From: Streptomyces barringtoniae
GTDB taxonomy: Bacteria; Actinomycetota; Actinomycetes; Streptomycetales; Streptomycetaceae
Direction: 5' to 3'
NCBI RefSeq assembly: GCF_020819595.1
Contig: NZ_JAJHNP010000024.1
Span: 62,001 to 126,000, forward strand
Length of the DNA: 64,000 bases
Position numbers and translations under genes: made by a program. How positions within the stretch are numbered: position 1 is the first letter of the stretch; the number at the start of each line of letters is the position of its first letter. Shown here piece by piece: positions 46,835-56,028 of this stretch. Below the pieces are notes generated by a model. That model was not told the DNA's origin and searched no databases. It worked only from the letters and a program-made list of their open reading frames with translations.

Positions 46835-47796
46835 TAGTGCTCCTTCGTGATGCTCTGCGCGAACTCCCACGCGTCCGCGACGATGCCCGCGAGATCCGCG
46901 CGGGTCGGGTTCCAGCCCAGCTTCTCGCGGGCCGTGTCCGCCGAGGCGACCAGGACGGCCGGGTCGCCGCCGCGGCGCGGGGCCACGACCTCGGGGATCG
47001 GGTGCCCGGTGACCTGCCGGACGGTCTCGATGACCTGGCGGACGGAGAAGCCCTCGCCGTTGCCGAGGTTGCAGATCAGGTGCTCGCCCGGGGTGGCGCC
47101 GGCCAGGGCCAGCAGGTGGGCCTCGGCGAGGTCCGCGACGTGGATGTAGTCGCGGACGCAGGTGCCGTCGGGGGTCGGGTAGTCGTCGCCGTAGACCGAG
47201 ATCGCCTCGCGACGGCCCTGGGCGACCTGGAGGACCAGCGGGATGAGGTGGGACTCGGGGTCGTGACGCTCGCCGTGGGCGCCGTAGGCGCCGGCCACGT
47301 TGAAGTAGCGCAGGGAGACCGCGGCCAGGCCGTGGGCGTTGGCCTCGCTGGTGATCATGTGGTCGACGGCCAGCTTGGAGGCGCCGTAGGGGTTGGTCGG
47401 CTTCGTCGGGGCGCTCTCCACGATCGGGACCTGCTCCGGCTCGCCGTAGGTCGCCGCCGTGGAGGAGAAGACGAGCTTGCGGACGCCCGCCTCGCGCATC
47501 GCGCCGAGCAGCGCCATGGAGCCGGCGACGTTGTTGTCCCAGTACTTCTCCGGCTTCACCACCGACTCGCCGACCTGCGAGGACGCGGCGAAGTGCAGCA
47601 CGCCGTCGTAGGAGGGGTCGAGCCACTTGGCGGCGTCGCGGATGTCGCCCTCGACGAAGGCCGCCCCGGCGGGCACGCCCGCGCGGAAGCCGGTGGAGAG
47701 GTTGTCGAGGACGGTGACCTCGTGGCCGGCCTCCAGCAGATGCTGGGCCACGACACTGCCGACGTAACCCGCGCCACCCGTCACCAGGTACTTCAT
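46834..47796 (-). CDS. galE: UDP-glucose 4-epimerase
   Basis: A 320-residue short-chain dehydrogenase-type epimerase interconverting UDP-galactose and UDP-glucose with bound NAD. Motifs: LVTGGAGYVGSVVAQHLLEA, FSSTAATYGEPEQVP (catalytic Ser/Thr region), NPYGASKLAVDHM (YxxxK), and SLRYFNVAGAYG. Length is normal for the actinobacterial form. Its start overlaps galT by 4 bp. Confidence 0.97.
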   Translation of the reverse strand: MKYLVTGGAGYVGSVVAQHLLEAGHEVTVLDNLSTGFRAGVPAGAAFVEGDIRDAAKWLDPSYDGVLHFAASSQVGESVVKPEKYWDNNVAGSMALLGAMREAGVRKLVFSSTAATYGEPEQVPIVESAPTKPTNPYGASKLAVDHMITSEANAHGLAAVSLRYFNVAGAYGAHGERHDPESHLIPLVLQVAQGRREAISVYGDDYPTPDGTCVRDYIHVADLAEAHLLALAGATPGEHLICNLGNGEGFSVRQVIETVRQVTGHPIPEVVAPRRGGDPAVLVASADTAREKLGWNPTRADLAGIVADAWEFAQSITKEH

Positions 47797-48854
47797 GAAC
47801 TCGCTACCTCTCGCAGTCGCTCGGCCGCGCGCTCCGGCGGCACGTCGTTGATGAACACGCTCATGCCGGACTCGGAACCCGCGAGAAACTTCAGCTTGCC
47901 GGAAGTGCGGCGGATGGTGAAAAGCTCGAGGTGCAGCGCGAAGTCGTCCCGCGAGACACCGTCGAACTCCTCCAGCGCGCCGAACGGGGCCTGGTGCCAG
48001 CCCGCGATGTACGGCGTCGGAGGCTCGCCCTCGCCGAAGATCCGGTCGAAGCGCCTCAAGAGTTCCAGATAGACCTGGGGGAATTCTGTGCGCGCCGCCT
48101 CGTCCAGCGCGAGCAGATCGGGCACGCGGCGCTTGGGGTACAGGTGGACCTCGTACGGCCAGTGCGCCGCGTACGGCACGAACGCCGCCCAGTGTTCACC
48201 CTCAAGGACGACCCGCTCACCGGCGAGTTCGCGCTCCACGACGGCGTCGAAGAGGTTCTGGCCGCCGGTCGCCTCCTTGTGGGCGGCGAGCGAGCGGAGC
48301 ATGAGCGCGGTGCGCGGGGTGGTGAAGGGGTATGCGTAGATCTGTCCGTGCGGGTGGCCCAGCGTGACACCGATCTCGGCACCGCGGTTCTCGAAGCAGA
48401 AGACCTGCTCGACGGAGGGCAGATGCGACAGCTCCGACGTACGGTCCGTCCACGCGTCCAGCACCAGCCGCGCCTGCTCGACGGTCAGGTCGGCGAAGGA
48501 GGCGTCGTGGTCGGAGGTGAAGCAGACGACCTCGCAGCGGCCGGAGTCGCCGGCGAGGGAGGGGAACCGGTTCTCGAAGACGACGACGTCGTACGAGGAG
48601 TCCGGGATCTCGCTCAGCCGGTCGCCCCGCGTGGGGCACAGGGGGCACTCGTCGGCCGGCGGATGGTACGTGCGGCCCTGCCGGTGGGAGGCGACGGCGA
48701 CGCGGTCGCCGAGCAGCACGTCGGCGCGGATCTCGGACGTCGTATGGGTCCGCTCCAGCGGACGGCGGTCGACGGCGTCCCGCACGGCGTCGTCCCGGAG
48801 GTCGTAGTAGATCAGCTCACGACCGTCGGCCAGCCGTGTCGAGGTCTTCTTCAA
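47793..48854 (-). CDS. galT: Galactose-1-phosphate uridylyltransferase
   Basis: A 353-residue transferase exchanging galactose-1-P with UDP-glucose. The nucleotidylated active-site histidine is in GVTLGHPHGQIYAYP (~166). A zinc site is suggested by ECPLCPTRGD and nearby residues. The start is a TTG at 48854 with GAGGAG at 7 bp. It is the first gene of galTEK, next to the control region shared with a divergent symporter. Confidence 0.96.
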   Translation of the reverse strand: MKKTSTRLADGRELIYYDLRDDAVRDAVDRRPLERTHTTSEIRADVLLGDRVAVASHRQGRTYHPPADECPLCPTRGDRLSEIPDSSYDVVVFENRFPSLAGDSGRCEVVCFTSDHDASFADLTVEQARLVLDAWTDRTSELSHLPSVEQVFCFENRGAEIGVTLGHPHGQIYAYPFTTPRTALMLRSLAAHKEATGGQNLFDAVVERELAGERVVLEGEHWAAFVPYAAHWPYEVHLYPKRRVPDLLALDEAARTEFPQVYLELLRRFDRIFGEGEPPTPYIAGWHQAPFGALEEFDGVSRDDFALHLELFTIRRTSGKLKFLAGSESGMSVFINDVPPERAAERLREVASS

Positions 48855-49034
48855 CGCCGGACTCCTCTACGTCCCGCACTCAATCACTCAACACAATCAA
48901 ACATAACAGACCACAACTCGACAACGCTCAGGACCATCACAATCAAACAAAGAACATCAACAGAAGTGTTCAATTTCTGAACGCGGAGGCGTAGGTTCCG
49001 CTCTGGATCAGTTCGCGCAACGAAGCGAGTACTC
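48855..49034. promoter_or_regulatory. AT-rich divergent control region of galTEK and the symporter
   Basis: This 180-bp stretch is markedly A-rich on the + strand compared with its surroundings. It contains a 12-bp direct repeat CACAATCAAACA at 48892-48903 and 48938-48949 (46 bp apart), related CAATCACTCAA words next to the first copy, and a GTTCA-ATTTC-TGAAC inverted repeat (48968-48982). The galP1 promoter of Streptomyces lividans is known to be galactose-inducible and glucose-sensitive with repeated hexamer operators; this region is the positional equivalent. Confidence 0.75.
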
Positions 49035-50726
49035 ATGCAAACCCCCACAGAAGGCCCCCTGTACTTGGCGGCGGGGCTACGGCTCCCCACCAACTGGCTG
49101 GACTACACGATCCTGGCGATCTACTTCGTCGTCGTCCTCGGCATCGGCTTCGCGGCCCGCCGGTCGGTGAAGACCAGCCTCGACTTCTTTCTCTCGGGAC
49201 GCTCGCTGCCCGCCTGGATCACCGGCCTCGCCTTCATCTCGGCGAACCTGGCGGCCACCGAGATCCTGGGCATGGCCGCGAACAGCGCCCAGTACGGCGC
49301 CTACACCGTGCACTGGTACTGGATCGGCGCCATCCCCGCCATGGTCTTCCTCGGCCTGGTGATGATGCCGTTCTACTACGGCAGCAAGGTCCGCTCGGTC
49401 CCCGAGTTCCTGCTGCTGCGCTTCGACCGGGCCGCCCACCTGCTCAGTTCGATCCTGTTCGCGTTCGCGGCCATCCTGATCGCGGGCGTCAACCTGTACG
49501 CCCTCGCGATCGTCGTCGAGGCCCTGCTGGGCTGGCCGCAGTGGGTCGCGATCGTGGTCGCCGGCGCCTTCGTGCTGGCGTACATCACCCTCGGCGGTCT
49601 GTCCTCGGCGATCTACAACGAGGTGCTGCAGTTCTTCGTGATCCTGGCCGCCCTCATCCCGATCACCGCCCTCGGCCTGAAGAAGGTCGGCGGCTGGGAC
49701 GGCCTGACCCACAAGCTCACCGCGACGCACGGGGCGAACTTCACCACCGCCTGGGGCGGCACCGGCATCGGACACGTCAACCCACTCGGCGCGAACTGGC
49801 TGACCATCGTCCTCGGCCTCGGCTTCGTGCTGTCCTTCGGCTACTGGACGACCAACTTCGCCGAGGTGCAGCGCGCCCTGTCCGCGAAGAACCTCTCCGC
49901 CGCCCAGCGGACCCCGCTGATCGCCGCCTACCCGAAGATCTTCATCGTCTTCCTGGTGATGATCCCGGGCCTGGTCGCCGCCGCGCTCATTCCGAAGTTC
50001 GGCACCGCCGGCTCCGGTTACCAGTACAACGACGCCATCCCGTACCTGATGCAGGAACTGCTGCCCAACGGCGTGCTCGGCATCGCCGTCACCGGTCTGC
50101 TCGCCGCCTTCATGGCCGGCATGGCGGCGAACGTCTCGTCCTTCAACACGGTCTTCACCAACGACATCTGGTCGAAGTACGTGGTGCGCGGCCGCGAGGA
50201 CGCCTACTACGTCGGGTTCGGCCGTCTGATCACCGTGATCGGCGTCCTCGCCTCCATCGGCACGGCGTTCCTGGCCTCCTCGTTCTCGAACATCATGGCC
50301 TACCTGCAGACGCTGTTCTCCTTCTTCAACGTGCCGATGTTCGTCGTGTTCATCGTCGGCATGTTCTGGAAGCGAGCGTCCGCCAAGGCCGGCTTCTGGG
50401 GTCTGCTCGCGGGCACCGTCACCGCGATGATCAACTACTTCGTGTTCTACAAGAAGGGGATCATCTCCATCCCCTCCGACCAGGGCGCCAACTTCGTCTC
50501 CGCGATCGCTGGCTTCGTCGCCGGCGCGGTCGTGATGGTCGCGGTGTCCCTGTTCACCAGGCCGAAGCCGGCGGAGGAACTGCAGGGGCTGGTCTACGGC
50601 ACCCGCTCCCCCGGCATGTCCGAACCGCCCGCGCCCGGCGACGAGGCCTGGTACCGCAGGCCGGCCCTGCTGGGCTGGGGCGCGGTCGTGCTGGCCGCCG
50701 CCTGCTACGTCCCGTTCTCGTTCTGA
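49035..50726 (+). CDS. Sodium/sugar symporter (SGLT branch of SSS), probable galactose uptake
   Basis: A 563-residue membrane protein with ~14 helices: WLDYTILAIYFVVVLGIGFA, DFFLSGRSLPAWITGLAFIS, ANLAATEILGMAANSAQYG, and the SGLT-type region YVGFGRLITVIGVLASIGTA. The GRSLP and ANLAATE segments are typical of vSGLT-like Na+/galactose carriers. It is divergent from galTEK and shares its control region, which supports galactose as the substrate. A small membrane protein follows 21 bp later. Confidence 0.9.
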   Translation: MQTPTEGPLYLAAGLRLPTNWLDYTILAIYFVVVLGIGFAARRSVKTSLDFFLSGRSLPAWITGLAFISANLAATEILGMAANSAQYGAYTVHWYWIGAIPAMVFLGLVMMPFYYGSKVRSVPEFLLLRFDRAAHLLSSILFAFAAILIAGVNLYALAIVVEALLGWPQWVAIVVAGAFVLAYITLGGLSSAIYNEVLQFFVILAALIPITALGLKKVGGWDGLTHKLTATHGANFTTAWGGTGIGHVNPLGANWLTIVLGLGFVLSFGYWTTNFAEVQRALSAKNLSAAQRTPLIAAYPKIFIVFLVMIPGLVAAALIPKFGTAGSGYQYNDAIPYLMQELLPNGVLGIAVTGLLAAFMAGMAANVSSFNTVFTNDIWSKYVVRGREDAYYVGFGRLITVIGVLASIGTAFLASSFSNIMAYLQTLFSFFNVPMFVVFIVGMFWKRASAKAGFWGLLAGTVTAMINYFVFYKKGIISIPSDQGANFVSAIAGFVAGAVVMVAVSLFTRPKPAEELQGLVYGTRSPGMSEPPAPGDEAWYRRPALLGWGAVVLAAACYVPFSF

Positions 50727-50747
50727 CGCGGGAGGATGGAGGAAACC

Positions 50748-51095
50748 ATGAGCGACAACTCGCATTCCGACCGCCACGAGGGCTTCCACTACAGCGAGGA
50801 GGACGTCCAGCGGGAGGTCACCGAGCTGGAGGGCAAGTCCGCGACCGCGGCCCGCATCTTCGACCTGCGCCGCATCATCGGCGGCCTGTTCGTGCTGTAC
50901 GGCGTCATCGTCACGATCGCCGGCATCACCGACTCCCAGTCCGCCATCGACAAGGCCCAGGGCGTCAACATCAACCTCTGGACCGGCATCGGCATGCTCC
51001 TGCTGGGCATCTTCTTCCTGGCCTGGCTGAAGCTCCGCCCGACGCCTCCGCCGCTTCCTCCCGTGGGGTTGCCGGAGGAGAAGCAGGGGGACTGA
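50748..51095 (+). CDS. Small two-helix membrane protein downstream of the sugar symporter
   Basis: A 115-residue protein. A hydrophilic N-terminus (YSEEDVQREVTELEGKSATA) is followed by two helices (IIGGLFVLYGVIVTIAGITD; LWTGIGMLLLGIFFLAWLKL) and a Pro-rich tail. The ATG at 50748 has GGAGG at 5 bp, better than the ATG at 50736. No family function is known; its steady partnership with SGLT-type symporters suggests an accessory role analogous to DUF485 with ActP. Confidence 0.78.
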   Translation: MSDNSHSDRHEGFHYSEEDVQREVTELEGKSATAARIFDLRRIIGGLFVLYGVIVTIAGITDSQSAIDKAQGVNINLWTGIGMLLLGIFFLAWLKLRPTPPPLPPVGLPEEKQGD

Positions 51096-51179
51096 AGCTC
51101 CGTTCCCGTGTCCGGGTGCGCGGGGCTGGTCGCGCCCACGCGGCGGGGCCGCACATCGATACGGCCCCGCGCCGGGTGC

Positions 51180-51863
51180 TTACCCGAGGTCGGAGCCCAG
51201 CGGCCCCGCCCGGTCCAGCAACCCCGTTCGCGCGGCCAGTGCCGCCGCCTCCAGGCGCGACCCCACCCCCAGCTTCATCAGCACCCGCTGGACATGGGTG
51301 CGGGCCGTGCTCGGTGCGATTCCCATCCCCGCCGCGATCAGCCGGGTGTCCTCCCCGTCGGCCACCCTGACCAGCACCTCAACCTCCCTCGGCGTCAGCA
51401 TCGACAGCAACCGCTGCGCCTCGTCGTCGGGCTGAGCGGCGGGATTGAGCAGTTCCCCGAACGCCCCCTGCAGCAACTGCGGCGCCACCGCGGCCTCCCC
51501 CGCCCGCGCCTTCATGATCGCCCGCTCGACGCCCTCGATCCGCTCGTCGTGCCGTACGTACCCCGACGCCCCGGCCGCGAAGGCCGCCGCGATGCCACGC
51601 GGCGAGGGCACCGGGCCGAGCACCAGCACCGCCACCTGCGGCCGCTCCCGCTTGATCTTCACCACCGGGTCGAAGACACCCGGTTCCGCCGGCGCCGCCG
51701 TACCCAGCAGGCACACCTCCGGCGCCCGCGCGATCACCAGGTCCGCCGCGCCCGCGGCCGGCGCCGCCGCGGCCAGCACCCGGTGGCCGCGCAGCTTGAG
51801 CGCCGACGCGAGCGCCTCCGCGAGCAGGCGATGGTCGTCGACGACCATGAGCCGCACTCCCAT
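51180..51863 (-). CDS. LuxR-type regulator with degenerate receiver domain
   Basis: A 227-residue protein. The receiver has the acidic pocket (VRLMVVDDHRLLAEAL), but the strand that should carry the phospho-acceptor reads PEVCLLGTAAPAEP, with Gly where Asp is expected. The Lys near the end of the domain also seems replaced (ASGYVRHDERIEG). The LuxR HTH is intact: LTPREVEVLVRVADGEDTRL, IAAGMGIAPSTARTHVQRVL, MKLGVGSRLEAAALA. It is probably regulated without phosphorylation. The ATG has GGGGGG at 7 bp. It lies alone between the symporter pair and the PQQ genes. Confidence 0.88.
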   Translation of the reverse strand: MGVRLMVVDDHRLLAEALASALKLRGHRVLAAAAPAAGAADLVIARAPEVCLLGTAAPAEPGVFDPVVKIKRERPQVAVLVLGPVPSPRGIAAAFAAGASGYVRHDERIEGVERAIMKARAGEAAVAPQLLQGAFGELLNPAAQPDDEAQRLLSMLTPREVEVLVRVADGEDTRLIAAGMGIAPSTARTHVQRVLMKLGVGSRLEAAALAARTGLLDRAGPLGSDLG

Positions 51864-52003
51864 AGAGCAACCCCCCAGTCCCCCCCATGGATGCCCCACT
51901 ATGGACGCCCACCGGTCCGCAAGGACAGAGGGCCCCCCGGCACCTCGTCCTTCATGCCCCCGGAAGCTACACGCTTGTTCGACGTCGCGCTGCCCCTCTT
52001 GAT

Positions 52004-52042
52004 GAGAAGTGCCCCGGATCGATGAAATCCGGGGCACTTCTC
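52004..52042. terminator. 16-bp-stem terminator after the PQQ-propeller genes
   Basis: GAGAAGTGCCCCGGAT (52004-52019) and ATCCGGGGCACTTCTC (52027-52042) are perfectly complementary with a 7-base loop, 50 bp beyond the 52092 stop. It is one of the strongest hairpins in the window and works in either direction. Confidence 0.92.
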
Positions 52043-52091
52043 GGTAAGTCACCCATTCGGGCGAGACCCGCCGACGGCGTCGGCGTGGCGG

Positions 52092-53858
52092 TCAGCCCTT
52101 CGGGCCGAACGCCACGACCAGGTACTTCTTGTCGTACGAATCGCCCTTCTTACTCGCGAAGACGTCCGACATGTACAGGCGGCCGTGCCCGAAGAGGATC
52201 TCCGCGTAGTCCGGCATCATGCTGGTCTCCGCCTGCCGCACGCTCTGCGTGGCGGGGTTCTCCAGCAGCTTGCTCTGCTTGAACGACCCGCCGTCGATGC
52301 TGACGACCTGGCCGCCCTTGTCGTACGGCGGCCGCTTGTAGGCGAGCAGGTTCGAGCCGTCCATGCGCAGCGGGGAGAGCGTGTAGCCGTCCCCCGCCTC
52401 GGCGCGCTGACCGGTCGGCTTTCCGGTGTTCAGGTCGAAGGAGACGATCTCGTTGGTGCGGCTGTACTCGCCGTTGCCGTCGTGCTCCGCGGTCGCCAGG
52501 TACAGCTTGCCGCCACCGACGACGATCTCCTTGCAGTCCTCGATGCGGGTGCCGCCGTCGCACCTGCCGCCGTAGGTCTTGCCCGGCGCGGAGATGTGGG
52601 CGAGCAGCTTGCCGGTCTTGTTGTCGATGGAGAAGTAGTCCAGGGCCTGGCTGTCGGAGCCGGCCTCGGCGGCCACCACCAGCGGGTCGGTGGAGACGAC
52701 CGAGGCGTAGTCGATGCCCGGGTCCATCCGGTACTCGGAGATCACCTTCCCGGACTTCGGGTCGAGGTTCTGGATGAGCAGCCGCCCGTTGTCCAGGTCT
52801 CCGCAGTGGCGCACCGCGACGAGCTTGGCGCCGCCGCCGTAGCCCGCGTCGTAGCAGTCGTCGCCCGGCTTCGGCAGCCACAGCGGCTTGCCGGAGTCGA
52901 TGTCGAAGGCCGCACCGCCGTCGGTGTCGCCGACCGCGACGGTGTGCTGAGCGACCGTCACGTTCTGGTAGTCGACCGGGTAGTCACCGGACTTGACCGT
53001 CTGGGTCCACAGCTTCTTGCCCGAGTCGAGGTCGATCGCCGCGATCTGGGTACAGCCCGCGACCGTCTTCGCCGTGTCCCACTTCGGCTGGTAGGTGATC
53101 GCTGTCCTGTTCTCCGCGGTGGCGTGCTTGCTGGCCGCGCAGACCGGGCCGGGCAGCTTGAGCGTCCACAGCTTGGTGCCCCTGACCGGGTCGTAGCCGG
53201 AGACCTCCGCGACGCCGGTCTTGACGTACGCCTTGTCGGTCAGCCAGGAACCGACGGTCCTGACGATGTCGTTCGCGGTGGGCATGGGCGCTTGGAACAG
53301 CAACTGGCCCGCGGGGTCGGCCGGCACCTTCTCCTGGCCGCCGCCCGTGCCGCCGCTGCCGTCCTTGCCGCCGGTGCCGCCGCTGGAGGACGCGGTGTCG
53401 TGCTTCTTGCCGCTGCCGCCGGAACTCGCGTACCAGATACCGCCGCCGACGATCAGCGCGATGGCGACGACCGCCGCGACGACGATGAACAGCACGGTGT
53501 TGTTCCGCCCGCCGCCGCTCTGCCCCGGCTGCGGCTGCATCGGCATGGCCGGCGACTGGCCCGGATAGCCGTAACCCGGCTGCGTGGGCTGGGCGTACGG
53601 GTTCTGCGGCTGGGCCCCGTAGGGAGCGGCGGGCGGCTGGCCGTAGGCCGGGGTCTGCTGGCCGTACGGGTTCGGCTGCTGCGCGGGGTAGCCGTAACCG
53701 GGCTGGGGGGGCTGCGGCGGCTGGGGGGCCGACGCGGCCTGCGGGTAGCCGTAGCCCGGCTGCGGCTGCGGGGGCTGTGGAGGCTGCTGCGGGCTCGGGG
53801 GGCCGAAACCGCCCTGCTGCGGGGGCTGGTTCGGCGGCGGAGGGGGCGGCTGAGTCAT
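52092..53858 (-). CDS. PQQ-like beta-propeller membrane protein (copy 1)
   Basis: A 588-residue protein. The first ~120 residues are Pro/Gln/Gly/Tyr-rich (QPGYGYPQ, NPYGQQTPAYGQ repeats), followed by one membrane helix (NNTVLFIVVAAVVAIALIVG), then a Gly/Ser tether and a ~400-residue extracytoplasmic PQQ-like propeller with blades such as YDPVRGTKLWTLKLPG, IAAIDLDSGKKLWTQTV, VSFDLNTGKPTGQRAE. It is a single-pass type II protein with a folded exterior. It resembles its upstream neighbour throughout; the role may be sensing or scaffold (BamB-like). Confidence 0.85.
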   Translation of the reverse strand: MTQPPPPPPNQPPQQGGFGPPSPQQPPQPPQPQPGYGYPQAASAPQPPQPPQPGYGYPAQQPNPYGQQTPAYGQPPAAPYGAQPQNPYAQPTQPGYGYPGQSPAMPMQPQPGQSGGGRNNTVLFIVVAAVVAIALIVGGGIWYASSGGSGKKHDTASSSGGTGGKDGSGGTGGGQEKVPADPAGQLLFQAPMPTANDIVRTVGSWLTDKAYVKTGVAEVSGYDPVRGTKLWTLKLPGPVCAASKHATAENRTAITYQPKWDTAKTVAGCTQIAAIDLDSGKKLWTQTVKSGDYPVDYQNVTVAQHTVAVGDTDGGAAFDIDSGKPLWLPKPGDDCYDAGYGGGAKLVAVRHCGDLDNGRLLIQNLDPKSGKVISEYRMDPGIDYASVVSTDPLVVAAEAGSDSQALDYFSIDNKTGKLLAHISAPGKTYGGRCDGGTRIEDCKEIVVGGGKLYLATAEHDGNGEYSRTNEIVSFDLNTGKPTGQRAEAGDGYTLSPLRMDGSNLLAYKRPPYDKGGQVVSIDGGSFKQSKLLENPATQSVRQAETSMMPDYAEILFGHGRLYMSDVFASKKGDSYDKKYLVVAFGPKG

Positions 53859-53955
53859 GGGACGGGTACCTCGGTGAGGCCGGAGAGGCCGGACGGCGAA
53901 AGGATTCGGTAGGGACGGGGAGAAGCCGGCACGGGCGGGAAGCCGGGACGGCGGC

Positions 53956-55758
53956 TCAGTTGCCGAAGGCCATGATCAGCTTCTCCTTCGACTGGTCACT
54001 GCCGGACAGCCGGCCGGCGGAGATGAAGAACCGCCCGTCGGCCCAGTCCACGACGGAGTCGTAGAAGGTGTCCTCGATCTCGGCGGTGCCCTGCGGGTTC
54101 TGCAGCAGCTTGGCGGGCGCGTGGGAGGAACCGGCGGTCGGGATCGACACCACCTGGCCGCCCGTGTCGTACGACGGCTGCACATAGGCGACGAGCTTGC
54201 CGCCCTGGACCTTCAGCGGGGACATCGGCTCGTCCGCCGGGGACTTGGCCCGCCACTTCGCCTTGCCGGTGACCAGGCTGATGGCGACGATCTCGTTGGC
54301 GCTGCTCGTGCTGTCCGTCGGCAGGTACAGCGTGTCGGCGTCGGCCGCGACGCCCTGGCAGCCCTGCAGTTCCCGGTCGAGGAAGCCGCAGCGGGGGGCG
54401 AACTTCTCGTCGACCTTCACCTGGGAGCGGAACGCGCCGTCCTTGGTGAACGTGGAGATGTTCCAGACCTTCTTGTCCTGGTTGGTCAGGTACACCACGA
54501 GCGGGTCCAGGGAGTACACCTTGGTCACCGACCAGCCCTTCTTGAGCGGCCGGCTCCACTTGACCCTGCCGGTGGCCGGGTCAAGTTCCTGGATCTCGTC
54601 GTGCTCGTTGGGCGCGTACGCGGCACAGGAGGACGCCTGGATCAGCCGGCCGGCGCCACCCGCGTACCCGACCGGATAGCAGGACGCGCCGTACTTCCCC
54701 TTCTCGTACAGCTTCTTGCCGCTGTCGATGTCGTACGCCGTGCCCGCCTCCCCGCTGCCCACCATCAGCGTCCTGCCGCTGACGGACAGGTTGATCTCGA
54801 CCTGGATGTCGAACGCCCCGTGGCGGTCGAGCTTGCCGCTCCAGCCCTTTCGGCCGGTGTCCAGGTCGATCTGCTGCAGCTGGTTGCACTCGGCCTTGTC
54901 GCCGCTGCCGCTCATGTACGCCACGACGACCTTGTCGTCCGCCGACTTCTGCGGGGTGACCGCGCAGATCTTCTGCGGGAAGGTGATCGGGCTCCAGGCG
55001 GGCTTGCCGTCGCCGACGCCGTAGGCGAAGACCTGCTCGTACGCCGGCTTCACCACGGTCTTGCCGGTGACCCACATGCCCGGCGCGTCGGCGCCCGAAC
55101 CGGGGGCGTCCGGCGCCGAGTTGTACCAGAGCACCTTCGCCTCGCCGGCCTTCCGGCCCGCGTTGAGGTCCTCCGGGTCGTCACCGCCGCCGCCCGACGC
55201 GCTCGGCGAGCCGGAGACGGACGGCTTGGGGTCGTCGCTCTGCTGGGCGACCGGCTTCTTCCTGCCGCCGCCGTCCCCGCTCGTGACCGCGTACACCGTG
55301 CCGCCGATGACGAGCAGCGCGGCCACCGCGGAGCCGATGATCAGCGCGGTCTTGGCCCTGGGCCGCCCGCCGGGCGCGGCACCGGGCGCACCCGGGTACG
55401 GCGGCTGCTGCGGGTGCCCGAAACCGGGCTGGGGCGCAGCCCCGTAGGGGCCCGGCTGCTGCGGATATCCGTAAGGGCCCGGGGTGCCGGGCGCGGTGGG
55501 GGCGCCGTACGGGCCCGGCTGCTGGGGGTGGCCGTAGCCCGGCTGGGGCGGCTGCGGCGGGGCGGCGGGCGGCTGGGCCGGCGGCGGGGGCGCGGAAGGT
55601 ATGCCCGGGCCGCCGGGCATACCGGGAGCGCCCTGCGGGGCGCCGAAACCGCCCTGGGCCGGTGGCGGCTGCGGGGCGCCGAAACCGCCACCCTGTGGTG
55701 GCCGGTCCTGCGGCGCTCCGAATCCGCCGTGCGGCGGTTGGCTGGGCGGCTGGGTCAT
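53956..55758 (-). CDS. PQQ-like beta-propeller membrane protein (copy 2)
   Basis: A 600-residue paralogue of the next gene. It has the same plan: a disordered Pro/Gly/Tyr N-terminus (~130 residues; QPGYGHPQQPGPYGAPT), a membrane helix (TALIIGSAVAALLVIGGTVYAV), a polar tether, and a propeller with blades LQQIDLDTGRKGWSGKL, IQELDPATGRVKWSRPL, VAISLVTGKAKWRAKSP. Cysteine pairs (KICAV; GASCYPVGY) are shared with copy 1. The two genes are 97 bp apart and are probably an operon formed by tandem duplication. Confidence 0.85.
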   Translation of the reverse strand: MTQPPSQPPHGGFGAPQDRPPQGGGFGAPQPPPAQGGFGAPQGAPGMPGGPGIPSAPPPPAQPPAAPPQPPQPGYGHPQQPGPYGAPTAPGTPGPYGYPQQPGPYGAAPQPGFGHPQQPPYPGAPGAAPGGRPRAKTALIIGSAVAALLVIGGTVYAVTSGDGGGRKKPVAQQSDDPKPSVSGSPSASGGGGDDPEDLNAGRKAGEAKVLWYNSAPDAPGSGADAPGMWVTGKTVVKPAYEQVFAYGVGDGKPAWSPITFPQKICAVTPQKSADDKVVVAYMSGSGDKAECNQLQQIDLDTGRKGWSGKLDRHGAFDIQVEINLSVSGRTLMVGSGEAGTAYDIDSGKKLYEKGKYGASCYPVGYAGGAGRLIQASSCAAYAPNEHDEIQELDPATGRVKWSRPLKKGWSVTKVYSLDPLVVYLTNQDKKVWNISTFTKDGAFRSQVKVDEKFAPRCGFLDRELQGCQGVAADADTLYLPTDSTSSANEIVAISLVTGKAKWRAKSPADEPMSPLKVQGGKLVAYVQPSYDTGGQVVSIPTAGSSHAPAKLLQNPQGTAEIEDTFYDSVVDWADGRFFISAGRLSGSDQSKEKLIMAFGN

Positions 55759-55974
55759 CAGCGCTCTTCCCCCTCGTTCACTGATTTTTCGCCACGCCCT
55801 GAGGTTCTTGACGGACCCTGGGTCGTTACTCAGACAGTTCTCAGACGGCCCTTTCTATCACCCGGTACTGACAGCCCACGGGCTCGGATCCGCCGCTGTT
55901 CCCAAGGGACGACCGGCCCGTGATGCCGCCGTTACGCGTCTTCACGCCCCCTTCACGCAGCGCACGCAACAGCA

Positions 55975-56005
55975 CCGCGCGCGGCCTGATTTCAGCCGCG
56001 CGCGG
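55975..56005. terminator. Hairpin terminator after the ABC-F gene
   Basis: CCGCGCGCGGC (55975-55985) and GCCGCGCGCGG (55995-56005) form a perfect 11-bp stem with a 9-base loop, 24 bp after the ABC-F stop at 56029. The remaining sequence up to 55759 shows no gene. Confidence 0.82.
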
Positions 56006-56028
56006 CGAGCACCCTCACGTCGTGTCCG

